Assembly: GCF_020283565.1 (NCBI RefSeq)
Contig: NC_060063.1
Coordinates: forward strand, 42,244,856 to 42,308,855
Length of the DNA stretch: 64,000 nucleotides
Direction of reading: 5' to 3'
DNA from: Trifolium pratense
Lineage: Eukaryota > Streptophyta > Magnoliopsida > Fabales > Fabaceae
The position numbers and the translations under genes are program-made. Shown piece after piece: positions 55,999 through 64,000 of this stretch. Position 1 is the first letter of the stretch; each line of letters opens with the position of its first letter. Under the pieces are notes generated by a model that saw only the letters and a program-made list of their open reading frames with translations, did not search any database and was not told where the DNA came from.

Positions 55999-57607
55999 TT
56001 GTTTCTCATACAGCCTGCCACTCAAAGAAATATCATGAAACACTCATGGTATCTGGATAGTGGATGTTCAAGGCATATGACTGGTGACAAACAACTATTT
56101 TCTAAGCTGACTATGAAAGAAGGAGGATCTGTTGGCTTTGGAGGTAATCAAAAGGGAAAGATAATAGGTACAGGTACAGTAGGTAATTCTTCCCTATCTA
56201 TTAATGATGTTTGGTTAGTTGATGGACTTAAGCATAATCTATTGAGCATAAGTCAATTTTGCGACAATGGTTATGTAGTCATTTTTAATAAGGAATCATG
56301 TACTGTAACCAAACAATCTGATAATTCCATTATATTCAAAGGTCTGAGAAAGAACAATGTTTATAAAATTAATCTTTCTGATTTGAATGAACAAAAAGTG
56401 ATGTGTCTTTTGACCTTGAGTGAAGAAAAATGGATCTGGCATAAGAGGTTAGGCCATGCTAACTGGAGGTTAATCTCTAAGCTTAGCAAGCTTGACCTTG
56501 TCAGAGGTTTACCTAAAATCAAATATCACTCAAACACACTTTGTGGTTCATGTCAAAAAGGAAAGATTACAAAATCTTCTTTTAAGCCTAAGAACATTGT
56601 CTCTACCTCAAGACCATTGGAACTTCTTCACATTGATCTCTTTGGGCCAGTTCAAACTGCCTCTATCAATGGAAAGAAGTATGGATTAGTAATTGTTGAT
56701 GATTACAGTAGATGGACTTGGGTAAAATTCCTAAGAACAAAAGATGAAGCTTATGATGAGTTTAGCATCTTCTGCAAACAAATTCAAAATGAAAAAGGCT
56801 ACACTATTTTAAAAGTTAGAAGTGATCATGGTGGAGAATTTGAAAATGAACCTTTTGAAAACTTTTGTGAAAAATATGGCATTCTGCATGAATTCTCTTC
56901 TCCTAGAACTCCTCAACAAAATGGGGTGGTAGAAAGGAAGAATAGAACTCTGCAAGAAATGGCCAGAACCATGATGCATGAAACAAATGTAGCAAAGTTT
57001 TTATGGGCAGAAGCTGTAAACACAGCATGTTATGTTCAAAATAGAATCTATATCAGATCTAAGTTGAACAAAACTGCTTATGAATTGTTCAAAGGAAGAA
57101 AACCTGATATTTCTTATTTTCATCAGTTTGGATGTACGTGTTACATCTTAAATAACAAAGTCCATCTAAAGAAATTTGATGCTAGAGGCTATAAGGGTAT
57201 CTTTATAGGATACTCTGAGCGCTCAAAAGCATACAGACTGTATATTTCTGAAACACACACTGTGGAAGAAAGTATGCATGTCAAATTTGATGACAAAGAG
57301 CCTGACCAAGTGTCAGAGCTTGTGGAAGGTTTGTCTAGATTTCAGGTATCAGAGGATCAATATTCAGATATTCCAAACTACTCAGAACATCCATTCTCTG
57401 AAGTACCTCTGAACACAATAGTTCCTACAGACTCTGAACAACCAAGAACTGAAGCATCTGCTGAACCTGATGTTGATGAGTCTGAAGATGATGAGCCCCC
57501 AAGAAATACTTTCAAATACAAATCATCACATCCAGAGGAACTGATATTAGGCAACAAGGATAGTCCAAGGAAGACAAGATCTCAACTGAGAAATGAGGAA
57601 TCATTAG
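55999..57607 (+). pseudogene. pol: Copia pol fragment: protease and integrase, cut before reverse transcriptase
   Basis: Open frame from about 55999 (no ATG at its start; first ATG 56034). The protease motif is DSGCSRHMTG (residues about 20-29). The GAG-pre-integrase HHCC zinc region contains WHKRLGHAN and LCGSCQKGK. The integrase core follows, with HIDLFGP, then RSDHGGEFEN and RTPQQNGVVERKNRTLQEMA supplying the D, D and E residues. The frame continues through KTRSQLRNEESLV and meets the LTR of copy 2 at 57608, where reverse transcriptase would be expected next. Intact up to the break, so interrupted rather than decayed. Confidence 0.87.
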
Positions 57608-58729
57608 TGTTGGAACAAAATTGATTTAAAAATGTTTGCCCCTAAATCTATAAAGGTTTTGATGATAACAAAGTATTAATAAACAATTGGAAGGACTAAA
57701 AATTTATTTTAAGTGTGCAGATATAAGCATCATATAAGTCCTGAGTGAAGTTCAGAGGATGTGAATTCAGAAGTTCACAAGCGCTCAGAAGATGTTGGAC
57801 TTCAGAGGTTACAACGTTCAGAGGATGAAGACTTCAGAACTTCTTGTCTGTCTACAAGCTTCATCAAACTCTGAAGATCTCTTTGAAAGCTGTGAAGATT
57901 CCCTTTGCTAGTCAACTCTTCTACCAATGAAGAAAAGGACCTTTCAAGCCTGATCAGTTCAGCTACCTCTGTTTTGTCTGTCCTATCTTGAGAACGTGGG
58001 TCTTCAGTTTTGTTAGCTGAATAAGGAAAGTCCACTCTGCAGTAGTCAAAGTACCTGAAACTCTTTCTTAGTTTTGGATACAACCAAACTGCATCAAGAC
58101 AGACTGCTAGGAGACAAAAGATTATCAACTCCAACGGTTCTTTTTGCAACGACTCTTTTCTAGTGGTATATATACTAGAAGGATCAGCTGCAACATATAA
58201 CAATTATCAAGAATTGAACGTGCGCTGAACAAACTCTGAACTCTGTGATATACAAGCTCTGAACCTTTCTCAAGTGTTTTTGCACTTTAGCCAAATACTC
58301 TGTAATACTTGTATTTGCTCTCTTTAGGTTCATCTAAGAGCACTTGTATATTTTTATATACTTTATTGTTACGTGTGTAACTTAAGCTTGTGTGCTTAAG
58401 TGTGAGACTTAAGCTTGTGTGCTTAAGTGTGAAGTCTTAAGCTTGTGTGCTTGAGCATTGTTGAGAAGTCTCTTGCTTGTGTGCTTGAGCAGGTGTAATC
58501 TTGTGTGATTATAGTGAACTCCCTTGGAAGTGCAAGGGGACTGGACTACTCTCGTTTTGTGAGAGGAACCAGTATAAATTGCTTGTGTGATCTCTCTCTC
58601 TATCTCTTTAACTTGTTATTTATTGGGTTACTTTTCCGCTGCTAACATAGTTGAGTTAAGAACTTGAAAAAGTTTTAACTTAGCTAAAACACAATTCAAC
58701 CCCCCCCTTCTTGTGTTTTCACACCTTCA
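57608..58729 (+). repeat. 5' LTR of copia copy 2
   Basis: 1122 bp, TGTTGGAACAAAATTG to 'ttttcacaccttca', highly similar to 52408-53523 with scattered substitutions and short indels. Followed by a primer site and not preceded by a polypurine tract, so it is a 5' LTR. Confidence 0.9.
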
Positions 58730-58731
58730 AT

Positions 58732-58743
58732 TGGCATCAGAGC
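58732..58743 (+). promoter_or_regulatory. Primer-binding site of copy 2
   Basis: TGGCATCAGAGC, two bases after the LTR, one base from the initiator Met-tRNA complement. Confidence 0.8.
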
Positions 58744-58799
58744 ACCTGGTCTGTTACTTTCACTTAACAGTGAGACAGTAAAGATCTTGTGAGAACACT

Positions 58800-61202
58800 A
58801 TGTCTGGAGGAGATGATAGTAGTACTAGAACAACCGGTGAAGCCGGTAATGCCAGTGGTGCTGGTGGTGGTCCTAGAAATGCTTTTGGTTATGACTACTT
58901 AAGTAATGAATCACATGAACATAGTGGCAACAGAAAAGCCCCTATATTCAATGGTGATGCTTCATTATTTGAGTGGTGGAAAGAGAGACTGTATAGCAAT
59001 ATTACTGCTATTGATCATGAGTTGTGGGATTTGGTTGAGTTGGGAGTAACTTTTGAAAACTTGGATGAACATGGTAGGTTGTCCATGGAGAATAGAAAGT
59101 TACTCACACCAGCTAACCTAAAAATCTACACAAAACATCATAGAGTAAAGGACATTGTTGTTGGTGCTATTAGACATGAGGATTATGTCAGAATAGAGAA
59201 CAAGTCTACTGCTAAATCTATCTTTGATTCTATGTGTGCTACCTATGATGGTAATGAAAAGGTTCAAGAGGCTAAAGCTAGTCTTTTGATAAGGCAATAT
59301 GAACTTTTCACTATGCAACAAGATGAAAACATTGAGACTATGTTTACAAGGTTTCAAATCCTTGTATCTGGTCTTAAAGCTCTTAAGAGAAGTTATTCAA
59401 CCTATGACCATGTTCAGAAGATTCTGAGAAGTCTTCCTATTGCTTGGAGACCTAAGGTCACTGCAATAGAGGAAGCTCAAAATCTCAAGACTCTGAGTCT
59501 TGAAGCTCTGATAAGCAATCTCAGAAGCCATGAGATGGTTCTGGATGCTGACTCAGAAACTAAGAAGAAGTCTAAGTCAGTGGCTTTACAGTCAACTAAG
59601 ACTACTTCTAAGGCTCTTAAGACTCAGCTTCTTGATATTGAAGAAGAATCTTCTGCTGATGGTCAAGAGGATGAGATGAATGAGGATGAGTTTGCTTTAT
59701 TCACCAAGTTTCAGCAATGGAACAGATTTAACAAAAGAAATTTCAGAGGAGGTAACAGCTCCAGAAATTTTGTCAGCAAAAAGGATGATCAGAAGAATTG
59801 CTTCAACTGTAAGAAGCCTGGACACTTTATTGCTGATTGTCCAGAAATGTCTGCTAAAGACAAAAGCAAAAGATACAGCTCAAAGAAGCAACAATTCAAG
59901 AGTAAATTGAGAAAGAGTCTGATGGCTACCTTTGAAGAGCTATCATCTGAGGAAGAAGTTGAGGAAGAAGAAGAAGCAAATCTAGCCCTGATGGCTTCAA
60001 CTGACTCAGATGTAGACTCAGACGATGAATCAGAATCAGATTCAGAAGTAACTGATGAGGTATTTTCTGACTGTTCTAAATCTCAACTTATAACTGCACT
60101 TAACAAGGTCATTGAGAAACATCTCAGAGTGTTAAGTAAACAAAAAGTTTTACAAGATAACCTTAACACTCTGACTGAACAAGCAGAACATTTTCAAGGT
60201 CTATATCAAGAAACTCTGAATAGAGTAAATGATCTTGAAAAGGGTTGTGCTGTGTGTCACAAACCTACTGATGAGCAAGAAATGGCTCTTCAACAGTTTG
60301 TGCATCTCAACCTTGGTAAGAGCAAAGCTGCTAATCTTGTTTATAATGTCATGAGACATAGAGGAGAGGGACTTGGCTATGAATATGGTAGAACATATTC
60401 AAAGCTAAAGACCTATCCCAAAAAGGTTGGAAAATCTTGGGTTTACTATGTTGTACCTCAGAGTGAAGAAGGAAAGAAATTTGGTACTCTGGAAGATGAG
60501 GATAATAATCTGAGAGATTTGGGAAATGACAACTCAGAGGAACCAAGTTCCTCAGGATCTGGGAAGAAAAGCTCAGAAGATAAAAGCTGTTCAGAACTTG
60601 ACAGTATTAGTTCAGATGTTCTGAAAGTTTCAAAATCTGATGCTTCAACTTCTGGAACCAGAGGAATTCTAGTTCATGAGAAAAGTCAACCTAAAAGCTC
60701 AGAGGTTTTTAAAAGAAAGTCAAACCTCAAACCTCAGAGGCAACATAGGACTAAGGTTATTTATGATTCTAGAGTCAGTAAATATAACCAGTCAAATCAA
60801 TGGACTGGTGATAAATACAAACTCTGGGAGCATAAACAATCCAAGTCCTGGAATAATAACAGAACTCAAACTAAGAAACATTTTCAAAAGAGTTATTATT
60901 CCAAACCAAAATCTTTCTCTCACACTCAACAACACAGTAAACATTTGTGGACTAACAAGCGTGGACCCAGAAGATGGGTACCAAAAGCAGAAATTATGTA
61001 TCATTCAGATTTACCAACTAGGAAAGGATATGTCCTACCTAGAGTATGGAAACAAGTCCTATGCAAAGGAAGAAGAGCTTATGTCCTTGACCAATGGCTG
61101 ACAAGTTCTCAAGTTAACAATCAGAACTTGATAAATGAAGAGGAAGAATATTGGGATGACTTTATCATTAACTGTGATAAAGAGTTCCACCGTAGTGATT
61201 AA
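58800..61202 (+). CDS. gag: Copia gag polyprotein, copy 2
   Basis: 800 codons, uninterrupted. Same domain order as copy 1: UBN2-type gag region, zinc knuckle CFNCKKPGHFIADC, acidic stretch, basic C-terminus. Differences include the early GEAGNASGAGGG segment, one fewer SE repeat in the acidic stretch and a more diverged region around residues 560-680. Both gag frames being open argues for recent insertion of both copies. Confidence 0.88.
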   Translation: MSGGDDSSTRTTGEAGNASGAGGGPRNAFGYDYLSNESHEHSGNRKAPIFNGDASLFEWWKERLYSNITAIDHELWDLVELGVTFENLDEHGRLSMENRKLLTPANLKIYTKHHRVKDIVVGAIRHEDYVRIENKSTAKSIFDSMCATYDGNEKVQEAKASLLIRQYELFTMQQDENIETMFTRFQILVSGLKALKRSYSTYDHVQKILRSLPIAWRPKVTAIEEAQNLKTLSLEALISNLRSHEMVLDADSETKKKSKSVALQSTKTTSKALKTQLLDIEEESSADGQEDEMNEDEFALFTKFQQWNRFNKRNFRGGNSSRNFVSKKDDQKNCFNCKKPGHFIADCPEMSAKDKSKRYSSKKQQFKSKLRKSLMATFEELSSEEEVEEEEEANLALMASTDSDVDSDDESESDSEVTDEVFSDCSKSQLITALNKVIEKHLRVLSKQKVLQDNLNTLTEQAEHFQGLYQETLNRVNDLEKGCAVCHKPTDEQEMALQQFVHLNLGKSKAANLVYNVMRHRGEGLGYEYGRTYSKLKTYPKKVGKSWVYYVVPQSEEGKKFGTLEDEDNNLRDLGNDNSEEPSSSGSGKKSSEDKSCSELDSISSDVLKVSKSDASTSGTRGILVHEKSQPKSSEVFKRKSNLKPQRQHRTKVIYDSRVSKYNQSNQWTGDKYKLWEHKQSKSWNNNRTQTKKHFQKSYYSKPKSFSHTQQHSKHLWTNKRGPRRWVPKAEIMYHSDLPTRKGYVLPRVWKQVLCKGRRAYVLDQWLTSSQVNNQNLINEEEEYWDDFIINCDKEFHRSD

Positions 61203-61262
61203 AGTTGTTTCTCATACAGCCTATCACTCAAAGAAGTATCATGAATCATTCATGGTATCTGG

Positions 61263-62121
61263 TGAAGCGGGTGGAAAAATGCGCGGGCGAAAAACGCTCG
61301 CTTAGACAGTAAAGTCGCCACCGAACTTTATTTATTCCCAAAGGAAAAGGAAAATATCGATAAAACCTTAAAACGATCGAAAGATGGTCGTCGCAACCAT
61401 TTTCGGGTTCGGGAGTCGATTATCCGAGGGGAAGGTATTAGCACCCCTCACATCCGTTGTACTCAACGGGAACCTTCTCGTTAATTTTAGGGTTAAAAGA
61501 GTGTTTTAATTTATTTGCTTGCTTTTATTAATTATTGAAATTATTTACAAGTGGGGAAAAATGTTAGTTTTTTATTAGTGGGCTCGACAAGATGTTGAAT
61601 CCTGCTCCTACGTATTCCCTGGTGCGATGGGAAACTCAAAGCCCCGTAGTTCTGGTAGAAAATGCTTGTGTGTTGGTTGATTTTATTTATGAAAACTTTT
61701 TAATGCGCTTTGGCAAAAAACTTTGTTTGACTAAAAAAAAAGGAAAAGACTCGTGCCTGGGAGATGATACCCGTTTGAGGAAAAAAAAATTGAGCGTGTA
61801 TGAACGCGAAAAGAGTGAAGTTTGATGAGTTGAGATTGATTTTAAGTTGTGGAAGACAAACAACCGATAGGCAAGGCGCATGGCCAGCGTTCGATCATTT
61901 GAGAGATGAGCGGATGTACATCCGCCGGTCCCCTTTTAATCCAAATTTATTTTATTAAAAAAAAAACAATGTTTTACTTCAAATTGATCTCATAAAATAA
62001 AACTTGTTGTTATAGTACTTGTTTTAATTGTCTTTTGTTGTTATTAGCAGATTTAAGGGTGTCAATCACATGTTTAGAAACTCATGCCACTAAAACAATC
62101 CAACTGATATGATAAAACAAC

Positions 62122-62217
<96 letters not shown>

Positions 62218-63357
62218 TGATAACAATTGATAAAAGAAACAGAGTAAAAAGAATGAAAACAGGCGTGAGAGATAGAGAGACCGAACCGAGAGAGTGAAGC
62301 GGACGGAGAGAGAAAGACCACGGTGGTGCGTGCGGCTGCGACAGAGTGGTGCAGCCGGTATGCTGCGGTGTGGCTCTTGTGCTCTGCCGGAAATGATGGA
62401 GGTTCGGCGAAGGTTCACGGTAGCTGCGGATTTTTGATCCTCTTCCTTCTCCTTCGATCTTTGTTCTTTTTTCAGTTTTGTTTCCTTTCTCTCTTGCTCT
62501 CTATTTTTTATGAGAAGGATTTTGATGGTTTGATGAATAGGTTGATGGTGGAGGTTTGTGGTTTATTGTGTTTTTGAGATGGTTGGTGGTATGGAAGAAA
62601 GTGGCGATAATTTTGTGATGGAAGTGTTTACTGTGGTGGTTTGTTGCAGGTGGGGGATGGAGTAGTGAATATGGTAGTGGTGATTTTGTGGAGATGATGA
62701 GTGGAAGTGAAACAGGGGAGGAATAAGGCGATGCAACACTGTAACAACAGTGTTGTTCTTTTGTTGCTTATTTTTTCTTTTCTTTTGGTTTTTCTCTCTT
62801 TTTTGCGTGTAATTTCCTCTCCCTTGCTCTCATTTTTCTTGTGTTATTTATACCCAAAGGATTAAGGTTTGGTTCCTCAAGAAAGGTAAAAGACAGCCCC
62901 TTAAATTCCCTTCAATTTCATTGATTAAAATTTGGCTTGAATTGGAAGTAAAATGAAAAAGGAAGCTTGAATCAAGAATGGATATGGATGCCACCGCAAG
63001 CTGTGTTGTTGCTGACTGCGTGTTGTTTATTGTTGTCTTTTATTTCTTTTTTTGTTTGATTTTTGTTACTAATAATAATAATAATAACAATAATGATAGT
63101 AATAAAAAAAAAAAAAAATAAATAAATAAACACTAAACATATTTTTTTGGATTTTTTCAAGAAAGTTAGTAATAAAAACTTAAACAAAGTGAAATATTTA
63201 TAAAAAAGACATTAGTGGGACTCAAACACACAACATCGCGCTTGAAACTCTATGCACACTCTTTTTACTACCAAATCGACTAATTCACATATTTGAAAAT
63301 AAATGCGAAAAACAATCCATATGATAGTAAAAGGCGGGCAAAATTTGGGGTATGACA
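61263..63357 (+). mobile_element. Ogre/Tat-like Ty3-gypsy 5' LTR (approximate)
   Basis: Begins TGAAGCGGGTGGAAAAAT exactly where copia copy 2 breaks off. It contains 'cagtaaagtcgccaccgaac' and 'ggggaaggtattagcacccc', phrases I recall from Ogre LTRs of legumes. The proposed end is 'aaatttggggtatgaca' (CA) at 63357. A 98-bp AAT microsatellite lies at 62120-62217. No coding domain is visible, so the family call rests on these phrases and the following tandem-repeat leader; the LTR end is the least certain part. Confidence 0.65.
62120..62217. repeat. (AAT)n microsatellite
   Basis: About 32 AAT units with one GTA interruption, inside the Ogre-like LTR. It produces long Leu/Ile-run ORFs on the minus strand that are not genes. 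Confidence 0.95.
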
Positions 63358-64000
63358 GCTGCCCCTATTTAAATATCTTTAATCACATTATAGTGATAAA
63401 AGATAGTTAAATACAAGAAGACCCCGGATTTTGTCCGGGAAGGTGGATGAAGATGGAGCTCTAAATTGATGGCGAGGATGAGACTCATAATTACCAACGA
63501 TGATGGAAATCTAAATTGCCAACCAAAACGGGACTTTAAACGGTCAGCGAAGATGTGACTCTAAATTACCAGCTAAACGAGGATGGGACTCTAAGTTACT
63601 AAATAAGGTAGGACTCCGAGAATAAAGATGGGACTCCGAAAACACCAAAATAAGGATGGGATTCTGAAAATACCGAATAAGGATGGGACTCTGAAAATGC
63701 TAAATAGGGTAAGACTCCAAAAATGTCAAATAAGGATGAGACTCCGAAAAAAAACCAAATAGTGTGGGCCTCCGAAAAAAAACCAAATAGGATGGGACTC
63801 CGAAAATAAACCAAATAGTGTGGGCCTCCGAAAATTACAAATATGGATGGGACTCCGAAAAAACTAAATAGTGTGGGCCTCCAAAAATTTCAAATATGGT
63901 TGGGACTCCGAAATAACCAAATAGTGTGGGCCTCTCAAATATGGATGGGACTCCGAAAAAACCAAATAGTGTGGGCCTCCGAAAATTACAAATATGGATG
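63358..64000 (+). repeat. Ogre-like leader with minisatellite of about 47-56 bp
   Basis: After 'gctgcccctatttaaatatc', degenerate 'gatgggactc' units (from about 63440) pass into a cleaner array. 'caaatagtgtgggcctccga' recurs near 63763, 63819, 63872, 63924 and 63971, alternating with 'tatggatgggactccgaaa'. The array continues past the window end. Such arrays are known from the 5' UTR of Ogre elements. Confidence 0.75.

Larger units (their letters stand above)
52408..57607 (+). mobile_element. SIRE/Maximus-like Ty1-copia retrotransposon, copy 1 (interrupted)
   Basis: Layout: LTR 52408-53523, Met-tRNA-type primer site, gag 53594-55996, protease-integrase 55999-57607, then an abrupt junction with the LTR of copy 2. 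No polypurine tract precedes that LTR; instead pol coding sequence runs right up to it. Reverse transcriptase, RNase H, any env-like ORF and the 3' LTR are not in this window and should lie beyond copy 2. The order integrase before reverse transcriptase is copia-type; the large gag suggests the SIRE/Maximus lineage. Confidence 0.85.
57608..61262 (+). mobile_element. SIRE/Maximus-like copia retrotransposon, copy 2 (interrupted by Ogre-like LTR)
   Basis: LTR 57608-58729, primer site 58732-58743, gag 58800-61202, then about 60 bases of pol start with the same spacing as copy 1, ending in 'catggtatctgg' at the junction 61262/61263. Copy 1 continues there with 'atagtggatgttcaagg'. The rest of copy 2 should lie beyond the Ogre-like element, outside the window. 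Confidence 0.85.

Noticed and set aside
57608..58729. Second copia LTR as the 3' LTR of copy 1
   Set aside because: It is preceded by pol coding sequence rather than a polypurine tract and is followed by a primer-binding site and gag.
62074..62418. Minus-strand ORFs with long Ile/Leu runs
   Set aside because: They are translations of the AAT microsatellite.
63440..64000. CRISPR-like array at the window end
   Set aside because: Repeats are contiguous and degenerate with no unique spacers, in plant retrotransposon context.

Overview
This is plant nuclear DNA. It is AT-rich, with intron-containing genes spliced at GT-AG sites, and most of the space between genes is transposon debris. Gene content, a SIRE/Maximus-type copia element, an Ogre-like LTR and abundant small TIR elements fit a cool-season (inverted-repeat-lacking clade) legume such as Medicago or Trifolium. 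The species is an inference.

Layout: (1) 1-2214, the 3' part of a group VII ERF transcription factor gene. (2) 2215-8261, a gene-poor stretch with MITE debris, two TA microsatellites and a palindrome-bearing repeat. (3) 8262-14997, a complete five-exon GDSL esterase/lipase gene whose introns are swollen by hAT, SINE, TRIM, LINE and MULE-type insertions; two decayed copies of its last exon follow at about 15.6 and 16.8 kb. (4) 17479-19014 (minus), a three-exon gene for mitochondrial ribosomal protein mL43. (5) 20.4-29.1 kb, a transposon cluster: a 5'-truncated LINE, four Mutator-like TIR elements with matching target-site duplications, a Stowaway-like MITE and a SINE. Two of the Mutator-like elements are Pack-MULEs, one carrying acyl-CoA oxidase plus Dicer-like 1 fragments, the other a G-type lectin receptor-kinase fragment. 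(6) 31.4-36 kb, a truncated F-box ORF and nested LINE, hAT and SINE relics. (7) 37870-47472, a 16-exon SAC-domain phosphoinositide phosphatase gene, fully reconstructable (804 aa). (8) 48652-49566, an intronless F-box gene. (9) 50-52 kb, a MULE inside a PIF/Harbinger-type element. (10) 52408-64000, nested LTR retrotransposons: a second SIRE-like copia copy sits in the pol of a first, and an Ogre-like element sits in the pol of the second.

The host genes are unrelated housekeeping or regulatory loci (hypoxia-type transcription factor, secreted esterase, mitochondrial translation, phosphoinositide turnover, E3 ligase adaptor) and form no pathway together. I see no novel multi-gene system. The notable signals are the gene-fragment-capturing elements, the insertions whose ages can be ordered, the paralogous empty site, and several long hairpins. 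Exon boundaries, target-site duplications and motifs were read directly from the bases; family names come from remembered family features, not from a search.
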